DNA of 64,000 bases from Pseudoalteromonas byunsanensis (GCF_001854475.1 NZ_MNAN01000028.1:227640-291639); one strand, 5' to 3'. Numbered from the stretch's first letter, positions 18,320 to 27,643 are shown. Made by a program: numbers and translations. The notes: generated by a model from the letters alone, not told the origin.

Positions 18320-18628
18320 CTAAAGCAATGTGCTGTACGGGTTATCAATTGGCTTGAGTAAGTCCTCTGTTATGCCAAGCCATCCTAGACCTTTTTGGGT
18401 CAATACAATATGGGTTTGATTGACGGTACTTTTGCGGGCGTATCCTTCATTTACAAAAAAGTGAACCACTTCTTTGAGCTCGCTTTTTTGTTGGTTAGAG
18501 ATTGGCTCATCGTGCGCTGGAGCATGAATTGTCTCGTAGCTTGGTGTTATGCCATTTGGAAATGCTGTTAATAGAGCTTTCGATAAAGGTTCTGCATGGC
18601 ACTTAAAGGTATCAAACGGGTTTGACAT
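18320..18628 (-). CDS. Small protein of unknown function
   Basis: 102 aa from the ATG at 18628, chosen because a near-perfect AGGAGGA ribosome site lies just upstream; the longer frame to 18712 has none. No signal peptide or membrane helix. The middle (ISNQQKSELKEVVHFFVNEGYARKSTVNQTHIVLTQKGLGWL is the region, residues about 44-86) reads like a winged-helix fold ending in a TQKG turn, but I recognise no family. It is transcribed away from the aminopeptidase gene. Confidence 0.7.
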   Translation of the reverse strand: MSNPFDTFKCHAEPLSKALLTAFPNGITPSYETIHAPAHDEPISNQQKSELKEVVHFFVNEGYARKSTVNQTHIVLTQKGLGWLGITEDLLKPIDNPYSTLL

Positions 18629-18936
18629 GGGAGTCCTCCTTGTAATGGTGCATAAATAATATACAGCTTGGTAAAGGAAGTAACCTAGTGCATGATGAAA
18701 ATTCAATGACAAAGGTGACAGAGCTCAACCACCAGCGCTTAAACTGAATGCACACTAAGTGTTGTTACGCAGCCATTTAGTGCAAACACATACCACCCTC
18801 CAAAGTCTTGATAGCATATAAGCTACTATTCGACCCAAAAAGTCGTGCAGTAATAATAGTAGAAATAACCCCTTTAGCGTGGTGTAATGTTTGTCAATTA
18901 TAACTAAAACAATATGTTAATCAGGGAAGGTGTCAG
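18629..18936. other. Intergenic region upstream of aminopeptidase
   Basis: About 308 bp between divergently transcribed genes. It is AT-rich with no supported gene or RNA and presumably holds both promoters. The only clear signals are the ribosome sites at its two edges. Confidence 0.5.
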
Positions 18937-21459
18937 TTGTATTCTAGCCGTTTTTTATCTGTAATTTTGTTTATATTGGTATCGCTATCTGCTCAGGCCA
19001 ATACCCATCGTTTACCTGAAAATATCACCTTAGAGCGACAAAATGTAGCGCTCACTCTGTCACCCAAACAAAGTGAGTTTAGCGGTTATACTCTTATGCA
19101 TTTAGCGATTAAACAAAGCAGCGATATTGTGGCTTATCATGTTCGTGATCTGGTCATAGAATCGGTTGAGCTAACGCACAAAGGGCAAACAACCTCTTTA
19201 GAAATTGTACAGCCCAATGAATTTGATATTGTGACCCACCAATTAAGCAAGCCTATTTCAGGTCAGGCAAAGTTACAGATCAGGTATAAGGGCAAAATCA
19301 ATCAAAAGACGATGGGCTTGTTTGTGGCAGACCAACAAAGCGGCTCACCCTATATTTTTTCTCAGTTTCAAGAGATGGAAGCGCGCACCGTATTCCCCGG
19401 ATTTGACGCGCCAGACAAGAAAGCCCGTTTTGAGTTCAGTGTCGATATTCCTAAACAATATGATGCATTGCACAACACGTCAGTGGTTTCTAGCCAAGTA
19501 CAAGAAGAGCGCAAAATAGTGCGCTTTGCACCGAGTCACAAAATTTACTCTGATGTGCTGGCGTTAGCGGTGGGCGAGTTCCATTCGGTCAAGTTAAAAG
19601 GGACCCCAAACAACTCTGTGGTTTATGCGCCTAAAACCATTACATTGAACTTGCCTGATGATATGAGTGAACTGGTCAGTAATACCGTGCGGTTTATGGA
19701 AGATTATCTTGATTACCCATTTCCTTATAGCAAATTGGACTTTTTTGTGGCGCCCATAGATGGCCTAGCAGCGATGGAAAACGTGGGTTTAATTGCCCTG
19801 AACAGCCATCAGATCCCAGAGCAGGATGCCGATGGTTTTGCTATGTGTCGATTCAGAAAGCTGATTGCCCATGAAGTGGTACATATGTGGTTTGGCAATG
19901 ACATTACCATGGGTTGGTATAATGATTATTGGATGCATGAGTCATTCGCTGAATTTTTTGCCGCCAAAGTGTTGCAAGCGCTTTACCCACAGGAGACGGG
20001 CTGTGCATTTAATCCTCAGTCGTCGGCATTTTTTGACGACAAACACAGCGCCAGAGCGCTGCGCAGTGAAGTAAAGTACCGAGGTGATAACGAGGCTATA
20101 GGCCAGCTTGCATATACCAAGGGCCGCTCGGTGCTAGAAATGGCAGAGTTAGCGCTGGGTAAAGCACAATTTAAAACTCAGATGCGCGCTTATGTCAAAC
20201 AAGTGGCAGGGGCCAACACCAGTGCACCTCTATTTACCCAGCACTTTGCTAACAGGGCGTGGTTTGAAGCGTTTATTAATGCATTTATTACCCAATCAAA
20301 CTACCCGTTATTAACCCTTAGCAAACAAAACGCGCAGATAGTTATACAACAAAGTAGTTTTGATAGCAGCCAAGACAAACGCTGGACCATTCCCTTAACT
20401 TTGAAAATATGGGATGGTAAAGCGCTTAAAACACACAAAATGGTGCTCAACAAAGCGCGTATGGTGATTAGCAATGTGCCCGCCAACGCACAGATATTTT
20501 TAGACACCAATGGCATTGGGTACTTTCGGTATTTAGATACGACGGGTAATGGCAAATTTCCTGTAGCGCAGCTTAGCCGAGCAGAGCAAGCCTCTTACAT
20601 AGACAATCAAGAAGCGCTTGCAATGGCCGCTAAAATTGACTTTATGGCGTACATTGATTCACTACTGCACATCATCAACACACTGCCACATGGCACGCTT
20701 GAAGTAAGCAATGCGCTGTCGACCTTGCAAGATACGTTCGTGACTTTAATCCCTGAGTCACTTAGTGATGAATATGCACATTATTTACGCTCTAAGTTAC
20801 CCAGTATCAGCGAATGGCCGCCAATACTTGCCAATCAAAATGGTGGCTTGTGGCTTGAATTATATGGCTTGAATCTAAGTGACAGCAGCGCCATTAGCGC
20901 AGCGAAGCAAGCGTATAAAGGTGCGCCTTTGAGCGAGCTTGCGCATCGCACCGCCGTGTTACGCGTATTGGTTGCCAACGCCAGTGAGCAAGAGTACCAA
21001 ACATTGCTGAGCCAATTTGCACCAAGCGAAAAACATATCAAAGAAGACCTACTTGATTCTTTGGGTTATGGCAATACACACAGCCAAATCAAAGCCTTTT
21101 ACGACTTGCTGCTCAGTGATGCCACAAAAGGCCATGATATCGACTACCGCTTTCAGTTTCCGGCCTTCTCCCCCAAACACCGCGCCTACGCGGGGGAGTA
21201 TATTCGCAGCCATAAAAAGGCCATCAGCAAGCGTATTGCCGATGATAAGTTGCAATGGTTTCCATACAACTTCATCACCGCTTGCTCTGCAAAAGATGCA
21301 AAGATTGTAAAAAGCACCTTTGCAGATTGGCAGGATGTACAAGGCTTAGACGCCAAACTTAATATCGTACTTGAGGTTATCAACGAGTGTGCCGGTAATG
21401 CGAAGCGCAGTTTGCAAAGTGTGCGGGATAGACTAGGAAAAAATCAGCACAGTTTGTAA
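18937..21459 (+). CDS. Secreted M1-family metallo-aminopeptidase
   Basis: 840 aa zinc aminopeptidase. Signal peptide: FLSVILFILVSLSAQA. The N-terminal beta domain is followed by the substrate motif AAMEN and the zinc site His312-E-V-V-His316 with the third ligand Glu in WMHESFAEFFA. The helical C-terminal domain corresponds to the ERAP1-like region. The start is a TTG at 18937 with GGAAGG 6 nt upstream. It would trim N-terminal residues from peptides in the periplasm or outside. Its last roughly 250 bp have a decayed homologue at 25690-25983. Confidence 0.92.
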   Translation: MYSSRFLSVILFILVSLSAQANTHRLPENITLERQNVALTLSPKQSEFSGYTLMHLAIKQSSDIVAYHVRDLVIESVELTHKGQTTSLEIVQPNEFDIVTHQLSKPISGQAKLQIRYKGKINQKTMGLFVADQQSGSPYIFSQFQEMEARTVFPGFDAPDKKARFEFSVDIPKQYDALHNTSVVSSQVQEERKIVRFAPSHKIYSDVLALAVGEFHSVKLKGTPNNSVVYAPKTITLNLPDDMSELVSNTVRFMEDYLDYPFPYSKLDFFVAPIDGLAAMENVGLIALNSHQIPEQDADGFAMCRFRKLIAHEVVHMWFGNDITMGWYNDYWMHESFAEFFAAKVLQALYPQETGCAFNPQSSAFFDDKHSARALRSEVKYRGDNEAIGQLAYTKGRSVLEMAELALGKAQFKTQMRAYVKQVAGANTSAPLFTQHFANRAWFEAFINAFITQSNYPLLTLSKQNAQIVIQQSSFDSSQDKRWTIPLTLKIWDGKALKTHKMVLNKARMVISNVPANAQIFLDTNGIGYFRYLDTTGNGKFPVAQLSRAEQASYIDNQEALAMAAKIDFMAYIDSLLHIINTLPHGTLEVSNALSTLQDTFVTLIPESLSDEYAHYLRSKLPSISEWPPILANQNGGLWLELYGLNLSDSSAISAAKQAYKGAPLSELAHRTAVLRVLVANASEQEYQTLLSQFAPSEKHIKEDLLDSLGYGNTHSQIKAFYDLLLSDATKGHDIDYRFQFPAFSPKHRAYAGEYIRSHKKAISKRIADDKLQWFPYNFITACSAKDAKIVKSTFADWQDVQGLDAKLNIVLEVINECAGNAKRSLQSVRDRLGKNQHSL

Positions 21460-21732
21460 TAGCGGGTTACATCTGGGGATGAGCGTACATACAACGTTGC
21501 CCCAGTTGTATGTGTTGATAGCGATTGCCCTAGTCTCATTCGTTAAAGTGGTAAGCTTGCCATTGATGTGTCGCGAGGGGGGTTAAGTTGGTTTTATACA
21601 ATACATTATTTATCGTTTACACCGAGCTGCTTAAGCTTTATTTACGCCTTTTGGGCGTGCAATGCCATAGGGCTTAACTATGTTGGTTAAACCAGCATAC
21701 AGTGAGCAACCAACAGGACTGCAATATAGTAG

Positions 21733-21756
21733 CGGTCGCCTATTAATTAGCGACCG
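21733..21756. terminator. Possible bidirectional hairpin
   Basis: CGGTCGC and GCGACCG pair around a 10-nt AT-rich loop in the 341-bp gap between the convergent aminopeptidase and chemoreceptor genes. No strong T-run follows. Nothing else is apparent in this gap. Confidence 0.4.
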
Positions 21757-21800
21757 TTAATTAGTCCAAAGGTGGGGCACTTTGGTCAGTTCGTAAGACT

Positions 21801-23744
21801 TTAAACTTTAAATCGGCAAACTACCTCATCTAAATCTTGGGTTAATTGATATAAAGCTTCACATGCAACGAGACTACTTTCTGCTGCATCTGCGGTAGAT
21901 GCCGTAACATCACTAATCCCTACCACATTGTTATTGATTTCATTAACGACCACATTTTGCTGCTCTGTTGCTGTGGCAACCTGAGTGCTCATGCTCTCAA
22001 TGATATCAACTGATTGATCGATAGCGCTCAGTGCTTCGCCAGCCTTGGTCGATGATGTCACGCTTTTATCCATTTGTAGCCTGCCTGTTTCTATCGCTTT
22101 AACCGCATTTTCAGAGCCACTTTGCAGCTTTTCAATCATTTGTTGAATTTCTTCGGTCGATTTTTGAGTTCTCATTGCCAGGCTTCGCACTTCGTCAGCC
22201 ACCACCGCAAAGCCTCGCCCTTGCTCTCCGGCACGCGCTGCTTCAATGGCCGCGTTTAGAGCTAGCAGATTGGTTTGTTCTGATATACCGCGGATAACAC
22301 TTAGTATTGTTCCTATTGATTCTGTGTGCTGCGCCAGCTCATTGATAACTTGTGCCGAGGTAGTCATTTCACTGGCGAGTTGCTCAATATAGCCAATGGT
22401 TTTTTTGACAACAGCGTCACCTTCAGCCACTTTGGCAGATGCGTTCTGAGCAGCAGATGCGGTTTCTGTTGCATTGCAGGCTATTTCTTCAATAGTTGCT
22501 CCCATTTGAGTCACGGCTGTGGCAACTTGTATGGTTTTATCACGCTGCACGGTTAATTCTTTTGAAGTTTGCTTATTCAATTCGTTAACTTCCTGGACTT
22601 TGTCGCGTAGCTGGTGGCAGCTTTGTTGTACCTGCTGAATAATGGTATGCAGTTGCCCGGTAAAGGCGTTGAAATTGGTGGCCAGTGCACCAAGCTCATC
22701 TTTGGATTCAACCGGTAAACGTTGTCGCAGGTCGGCTTCGCCTTTAGCAATTTGGGATAACGCCAATGAAATTCGCTCTATTGGAGCGCTAATCCCGCGG
22801 GCGACAAAAACTGAAAGGAACAAGAACAGCACAACAACTATCACCGCAATTAGAGCACTATTTCTGGTGGCCTGACTTAAGGCTCCAAACACCTCGTTTT
22901 GAGGTATTACGCCGATAACATACCAGTCAAGTGCAGCGATGTAATCTGAAGCAGCAAAGTAGGCTTTGCCGTCAATTGTTGCATCTCGCAGCGTAAAAGA
23001 TTTATGCCCTATCAACTGGTTAGCTTGTTCTTTTAAACCTGGCATTGAGTTTAAAGATGCTTTGTCAACTAACTGTGTATCAGAGTGGATCTTTACTTTG
23101 CCGTCGCCAGATACCACAAATGCATAGCCGGTTTGGCCAATTTTGAAGTTATTAATATAATCGACTAGTCCTTGCATGCTAACCCCCATGCCAGCGACAC
23201 CGATTGTTTTACCACTATTTTTTATTGCATAGTTGATGAATAATGTTAGCTTGCCTGTAACTTTATTTGGGCCGATGCCGGTATCATAATCGGGATTTGA
23301 CTTAAAAAACTGAAAGAACCAACTGTCTAAAGGTTGAGATTGTGACATGGTCTTAATGTAACCATCCTGAGTGAAATAGTCCTTGGTTTTCCATGAACCA
23401 ATAAATGTTTCTCCTGCATTATTAGCGCTATTTAATCTTGCTAGGTATGCCTGTAAGTCATTACGGTCGGCTTTGGGTTCGCCATTTTCGAGCCATTTTA
23501 TTAAATAATTATTCTGCGCAATTTGTTTGGAAGCATTGATACTACTACTCATTTCATTTTCAATTTTGAGGCGGACAGTTTGCATTACAAACGGCAGTTC
23601 ATCCTCCTCAAGCCTGTCTTTAAGAACGTTAGTGGTAAGAATATTGTTTAAAACAGCCAGAATACTTATAGCGAGCAGTAAAGCGGTTGCCATAGACACT
23701 ATCAATTTGTATTTGATCGAGAGGTTTTTAAAAAACGTAAGCAT
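21801..23744 (-). CDS. Methyl-accepting chemotaxis protein with Cache sensor domain
   Basis: 647 aa chemoreceptor. Domain order: TM helix at about 10-32; periplasmic dCache-type sensor to about 275 (KIGQTGYAFVVSGDGKVKIH and AASDYIAALDWYVIGVIP are typical); second TM at about 285-310 (ALIAVIVVVLFLFLSVFVA); HAMP; long coiled-coil signalling domain with the hairpin tip [20 protein letters not shown]. It lacks a C-terminal CheR-docking pentapeptide. It sits beside a periplasmic binding protein and a Tsx-like porin, which may share or deliver its ligand. Confidence 0.95.
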   Translation of the reverse strand: MLTFFKNLSIKYKLIVSMATALLLAISILAVLNNILTTNVLKDRLEEDELPFVMQTVRLKIENEMSSSINASKQIAQNNYLIKWLENGEPKADRNDLQAYLARLNSANNAGETFIGSWKTKDYFTQDGYIKTMSQSQPLDSWFFQFFKSNPDYDTGIGPNKVTGKLTLFINYAIKNSGKTIGVAGMGVSMQGLVDYINNFKIGQTGYAFVVSGDGKVKIHSDTQLVDKASLNSMPGLKEQANQLIGHKSFTLRDATIDGKAYFAASDYIAALDWYVIGVIPQNEVFGALSQATRNSALIAVIVVVLFLFLSVFVARGISAPIERISLALSQIAKGEADLRQRLPVESKDELGALATNFNAFTGQLHTIIQQVQQSCHQLRDKVQEVNELNKQTSKELTVQRDKTIQVATAVTQMGATIEEIACNATETASAAQNASAKVAEGDAVVKKTIGYIEQLASEMTTSAQVINELAQHTESIGTILSVIRGISEQTNLLALNAAIEAARAGEQGRGFAVVADEVRSLAMRTQKSTEEIQQMIEKLQSGSENAVKAIETGRLQMDKSVTSSTKAGEALSAIDQSVDIIESMSTQVATATEQQNVVVNEINNNVVGISDVTASTADAAESSLVACEALYQLTQDLDEVVCRFKV

Positions 23745-24052
23745 AGATTAGCCCCCTAAGTATTGTGGTGACTCGGTTCACAGCGATACCGCTAAACAAA
23801 GATTAGATGGTATTTGTATTTACGCCATCATCAGTATTGTTTTTTAATCAACACTGGTGATCTATGTGCTCGGTTTAGGGAATGTTAGGTAGCACCTTGT
23901 AACAATTTGGCAAACAGTACTAATCTAGAATCGGTGCCTCACATTTTGCTGAAGACTTGGTCAAAATAATTGACCGTTTTTTCGTAATTATTTGCCGTTT
24001 CGAGTCGAGTAAATTACGTATGCATAAGGCTTTGTTGTTGGAGCTTTTTATC

Positions 24053-24781
24053 TTGAAAAAATTGCTGCTTTTTTTATTGATATTTATAGAATCAGTGCTT
24101 GCAAAAGAAGTCATTGTTAGTCTTCCTCACAGTTTGCCACCTTGGGTTATAGATGACCGACGAGGCTTGGCACTTGATTTAGTGCGCGATACATTACAGC
24201 AAGCTGGCTATGGTTTTATGCCGGTGTTTGTACCGCTACAGAGACTTGATTGGGCGTTGAAACAAACCAATGTGGATGCGGTCGCTATGGTCGAGAATCA
24301 AGCAATTGAACACGTTTTTTACTCTCAACCTATTGGTGCATATGAAACAATTGTTGTTACGTTGCGTTCTAGACGTATTACAGTGAGCAGTGTTAGCAGT
24401 TTAGAGAATTTAGTCGTGATTTCATTTAAAGGGTCGACTGAGGTATTTCCATTACTGGCATCGGTTGCTAGCAAGAGTGATAGTTTTTTGGAAGTTACCG
24501 ATCAGCAAGGCCAGGTTAGTATGCTATTTAAGCGTCGAGCGGATGCGATTATTTTGGATAGGAACTTGTTCGAATATTGGGCTAGGCAACATACCGATGT
24601 ATCATTTCGACAACAAGTAGATATCCTGCCTTTAAACCGTATTATTCCTACCTCGCATAGCAACCCGATTTTTGTAGTATTTAAAGAGCAATTAATCAGA
24701 GACAGATTCAACACAGCGCTTGCCCAAATGCACTCTAATGGCAGTTTTGAGCAAATTTATGCTAAATACTTACGGCGCTAA
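24053..24781 (+). CDS. Periplasmic substrate-binding protein (SBP_bac_3-like)
   Basis: 242 aa from a TTG at 24053, chosen because GGAG lies 9 nt upstream and the product then begins with a standard signal peptide (KKLLLFLLIFIESVLA); the frame is open to 23957 but the extra residues look non-coding. The mature part resembles amino-acid-type solute-binding proteins: LPPWVIDDRRGLALDLVRDT, then WALKQTNVDAVAMVENQ, and a late ALAQMHSNGSFEQIYAKYL helix. No ABC permease or ATPase is adjacent, so it may serve the neighbouring chemoreceptor as a sensor or have an unknown role. Confidence 0.75.
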   Translation: MKKLLLFLLIFIESVLAKEVIVSLPHSLPPWVIDDRRGLALDLVRDTLQQAGYGFMPVFVPLQRLDWALKQTNVDAVAMVENQAIEHVFYSQPIGAYETIVVTLRSRRITVSSVSSLENLVVISFKGSTEVFPLLASVASKSDSFLEVTDQQGQVSMLFKRRADAIILDRNLFEYWARQHTDVSFRQQVDILPLNRIIPTSHSNPIFVVFKEQLIRDRFNTALAQMHSNGSFEQIYAKYLRR

Positions 24782-24861
24782 AGAAGAGCGCTTTGAGTGT
24801 TTATAGTAAGTTGTAGATGTGGTCTGTTTAGTGTCAAAAGTGCAAGTATATTGAGGTCGAA

Positions 24862-25587
24862 ATGATGAAAACACGTTTATCGTTATTATTGTTGGGCTGC
24901 TTCAGCATGCCACTTAACGCAGACGTTTTATGGCAGGATTTTAGTGTTAGTTATTTAAACGGCAGTAACTACCGAGTCGATGGCCCTGATAAACAGGTAA
25001 TTACTTTTGAGCATGTAGCGGGCACCAGCTGGGGCGACAGTTTTTTCTTTCTAGATCATTTGCGCACAGACCACGGCAACAGTGAAAACTATTCTGAGTG
25101 GTCGCCGCGAATAAGTTTTGGCAAGTTGTCTGAGAAAACGCTGCAATATGGTGTTATTAAAGATGTGTTATTTACTAGTACGCTCGAGATGTCGTCGCAA
25201 CGAACGAACTATCTATACGGGGTGGCTACAGACTTAGCTATACCGGGGTTTAACTACGTAAATCTGAATTTCTATCGGCGTAACAATGATGGTGTTGCTG
25301 ACAACTGGCAGCTTACCACAACTTGGGCTTTACCATTTACATTGGGTAAACAGCAATTCTTATTTGATGGCTTTATGGATTGGAGCAGTGCCACTGAAGA
25401 CCAAAGCGCGAGTATGAATATGACATCACAGCTTAAATGGGCTCTGCACCCGCTGTTTAACTGGAAATCTAAACTGTATGTCGGCGTGGAATATGTCTAC
25501 TGGCAAAACAAATACGGCCTTGCGGACAGACCACAGTTTCGAACCGATGAATCTAACATCAATTTATTGATAAAGGGGCATTTTTAA
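24862..25587 (+). CDS. Tsx/OmpK-like outer-membrane channel protein
   Basis: 241 aa with a signal peptide (RLSLLLLGCFSMPLNA). Mature segments VLWQDFSVSYLNGSNY, VAGTSWGDSFFFLDHLRT and YSEWSPRISFGKLS resemble nucleoside-specific channel/OmpK-type barrels (DUF5020-like). The C-terminal residue is Phe (LLIKGHF), as expected for BAM-assembled barrels. ATG codons at 24862 and 24865 are both possible; GAGG spacing favours 24865. It follows the binding protein by 80 bp and may form a transcription unit with it. Confidence 0.82.
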   Translation: MMKTRLSLLLLGCFSMPLNADVLWQDFSVSYLNGSNYRVDGPDKQVITFEHVAGTSWGDSFFFLDHLRTDHGNSENYSEWSPRISFGKLSEKTLQYGVIKDVLFTSTLEMSSQRTNYLYGVATDLAIPGFNYVNLNFYRRNNDGVADNWQLTTTWALPFTLGKQQFLFDGFMDWSSATEDQSASMNMTSQLKWALHPLFNWKSKLYVGVEYVYWQNKYGLADRPQFRTDESNINLLIKGHF

Positions 25588-25689
25588 AGACCTAAATCTA
25601 GGTGATACCTCTATTAAAAATCAAATGTGGCATTTTCTAAATATAGGCATTTGATTAGACGTTGGGTTAATAGTCGAACAGTACCGGTG

Positions 25690-25983
25690 TTTTAACCCAA
25701 CACCGCATCTACGCGGCGCAGTACATCCGCCTGCACAAAGGGGGCCATCAGTAAGCGTATTGCCGATAATAAGCTGTAATGGTTTTCTTACAACTTCATC
25801 ACCGCTTGCTCTGCAAAAGAGGCCGAGATTGTAAAAAACACCTTTGCAGATTGGCAGGATGTACAAGGCTTAGATGCCAAAATTTAATATTGTACTTGAA
25901 GTTATCTACGAGTGTGCCGGTAATGCTCAGCGTAGTTTGCAGAGTGTTCGGGATAGACTAGGAAAAAGTAAGTACAGTTTGTG
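25690..25983 (+). pseudogene. Decayed 3' end of an M1 aminopeptidase paralogue
   Basis: This stretch aligns base by base with 21175-21460, the end of the intact aminopeptidase gene, including TGCAAAAGA and GATTGGCAGGATGTACAAGG. Lesions are visible: an extra G in the run after CACAAAG, an in-frame TAA (AAG CTG TAA TGG) where the intact gene has CAA, and an added base in CCAAAATTTAAT. Similarity continues about 40 bp past the stop codon. It is a fragment only, with no 5' portion nearby. The flanking bases up to 26118 hold nothing else I can support. Confidence 0.85.
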
Positions 25984-26118
25984 ATAGCTGGTGTAACTGG
26001 GTATGAGCCCATATTCACAAAGTTGGGTATGAGATTTTCTTAATTTGTTTACTGTGTTTTCAATACTCTAACTCGGAGTGTAAACAGTGTTTACGCTCCT
26101 ATTCCAATTTCTCAATTG

Positions 26119-26463
26119 TTATTCTCTAATCCATCCAACACTCAATAAATATCGGTTTCCAGACACAACCTTCGTTACTGAGTGTTCAGATTTATCTGGC
26201 CGAAAAAACTTTACTCGTGAAGTCTCATAGATGGGGTTTTTACAAATAAACTGACCGCCACTTTTAGCTTCCTTGAGTACAATATTCAGCCTGTAGTGTT
26301 TACCTTTAGATACCTCATCTTTATGCGGTGGTATTTCACTTCCCACTGGAAACCTGAGCAAGTAGCAATCAAATTTAATAGGCCAATACGCCCCAGCAAG
26401 TAGCATTTTATCATAGCCAGATAGCTGCCTACCTTTCTGCCATTGTAACCAGTGGCTTAACAT
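26119..26463 (-). CDS. Minimal 2OG-Fe(II) oxygenase-like protein
   Basis: 114 aa. It shows the iron-binding facial triad and 2-oxoglutarate arginine of the superfamily: His47-K-Asp49 in IPPHKDEV, distal His94 in KSEHSVTKV and Arg104 in GNRYLLSVGW, spaced as in a double-stranded beta-helix core. It is far shorter than most members and lacks extra lids. The ribosome site AGGAG is 7-8 nt before the ATG. Substrate unknown. It lies next to small unknown genes left of the ssrA attachment repeats, so it may be mobile cargo. Confidence 0.7.
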   Translation of the reverse strand: MLSHWLQWQKGRQLSGYDKMLLAGAYWPIKFDCYLLRFPVGSEIPPHKDEVSKGKHYRLNIVLKEAKSGGQFICKNPIYETSRVKFFRPDKSEHSVTKVVSGNRYLLSVGWIRE

Positions 26464-26488
26464 TCATTTCTCCTGATTTTCCAATATG

Positions 26489-26725
26489 TTATTTCTCTGA
26501 AATGGTTACTTTAAATATATTTAGACATTGCTGTCCAGCATCATTCCTTGTACTGCATCGAACGCTATAATTTTCACCTGTTCGCATAGTCAAATTGAAT
26601 ACATTACGAACTTCCGCACCACAGTTACCGCAAGTAACAGTGGTTGAGTTGTCTGGGTTTTCTATTTCAGGATGCACCTTTTCTTGCGGGTACACTTCCA
26701 TAATGTTTAGCACTAAATCAGTCAT
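26489..26725 (-). CDS. Small zinc-ribbon-like protein
   Basis: 78 aa with a strong GGAGGA ribosome site. Cysteines occur as TCGNCGAEV and later RCSTRNDAGQQCLN, a CxxC plus C...C pattern that suggests a zinc ribbon. The N-terminus is acidic and the C-terminus a short beta stretch. No family recognised. It precedes the oxygenase gene on the same strand by 25 bp, so they may be co-transcribed. Confidence 0.6.
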   Translation of the reverse strand: MTDLVLNIMEVYPQEKVHPEIENPDNSTTVTCGNCGAEVRNVFNLTMRTGENYSVRCSTRNDAGQQCLNIFKVTISEK

Positions 26726-26798
26726 CTTAATTCCTCCGTTTTTCCAATACTAAATAACCTTATTTTTATTATTTAGAACAGCAAACCAAACGGCTTTA

Positions 26799-27119
26799 TC
26801 ATCCCCGTATGTAAAATGAGCTTGCTGGCTTTTCATCAAGAAACTCTTTTATTGCTTTTGTTAGATTAATTTTAGTTTGTCCCAATGTAGTTGAGGAGTC
26901 TATTGAGTTGAAATCATATGGTGTTTGCAAAAGTTCTTTATGTTTTTGTTCATACTCTATGGACAGTACGGAGGGAACAAAAACTCGAAACTCGTAAGCA
27001 CTATCAGAGCGCTGAATAACAAAATATGGGTCTTGAGCACTGATAAGATCAGAGCACGATGCTTTGTCACCAATGGCTTTTTCGATTACTGACTTTACAA
27101 AATTATCAAAATTATTCAT
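26799..27119 (-). CDS. Small protein of unknown function
   Basis: 106 aa from the ATG at 27119, which follows AAGGA by 8 nt; the frame extends to 27164 but then runs into the attachment-like repeat. Acidic and helical at both ends (NNFDNFVKSVIEKAIGD, KINLTKAIKEFLDEKP), with no signal peptide or recognisable motif. It leads the same-strand group of zinc-ribbon and 2OG-oxygenase genes, suggesting a three-gene unit. Function unknown. Confidence 0.5.
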   Translation of the reverse strand: MNNFDNFVKSVIEKAIGDKASCSDLISAQDPYFVIQRSDSAYEFRVFVPSVLSIEYEQKHKELLQTPYDFNSIDSSTTLGQTKINLTKAIKEFLDEKPASSFYIRG

Positions 27120-27154
27120 CTTAATTTCCTTTTCAAAGTTGAGTATGTCTTTAG

Positions 27155-27189
27155 GGCTTTTCATTTCGCTATTTGGTGGAGTTGGGGGG
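27155..27189. repeat. ssrA 3'-end repeat C (candidate att site)
   Basis: 27155-27181 is identical to 29473-29499, spanning the bases just outside the tmRNA gene and its encoded 3' end (TATTTGGTGGAG); the match continues to 27189 with one C-to-T change. It is the leftmost of three direct repeats and marks the left border of an islet. Confidence 0.75.
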
Positions 27190-27220
27190 TTAACTTAGTG
27201 GTTTTTACTGTCCTTTAAAA

Positions 27221-27643
27221 TCAGTAATGCGCCTTGTAAACTTTCACTTGAGAAAATTTTGGCATTACAACATCTAAGCCTTTGTTGAGTGCTTCAAGGT
27301 CAGAATGTATGTTAATAAAGCCAAAATCTCCTGAAATCTTACGTCCCCCTTTTAAATGAACTTCTTTAAAGCCATTTTTCCCTTTTATCCTAGTGATAAA
27401 TGATGGTGGGATGAACTTAGCTAATTCTGTTTCATACTTTGCGAACTTTTTATTACAAGAATCACATTCATTTATAGTAAAGACACTTTTGTTTCCAAGC
27501 ATTTCTGGAACAGAGTGAGATCTGTTTTTGAAAGTTACAGAGTGGCTCTTACAAAATCTACACGAGTTAGCATTAGTGCCTATTACTTTTTTCGGCCAAT
27601 CTAAGTTATCTTTTTGTGTGTGTAAAAATAAGCTGTTATTCAA
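27221..27643 (-). CDS. HNH-type endonuclease-like protein, probably truncated
   Basis: 140 aa from a TTG at 27643. Cysteine pairs CRFCKS and CDSCNKKF flank HSVPEMLGNKSVFTINE, the arrangement of the HNH_5-type zinc-finger endonuclease family (CxxC, then a His-containing IPxxLGN motif, then CxxCN). As I recall the family, homologues are about twice as long; this copy ends shortly after SQVKVYKAHY, about 30 bp from repeat C, which suggests the C-terminal half was lost at the islet border. The catalytic competence of the remnant is doubtful. Confidence 0.6.
   Translation of the reverse strand: MNNSLFLHTQKDNLDWPKKVIGTNANSCRFCKSHSVTFKNRSHSVPEMLGNKSVFTINECDSCNKKFAKYETELAKFIPPSFITRIKGKNGFKEVHLKGGRKISGDFGFINIHSDLEALNKGLDVVMPKFSQVKVYKAHY

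Noticed and set aside
21049..25866. Two similar minus-strand frames (21049-21342 and 25621-25866) both beginning MYILPICKG, looking like a conserved gene pair.
   Set aside because: Both are antisense to the aminopeptidase gene end and to its decayed copy; their likeness follows from the DNA duplication and gives no evidence of coding.
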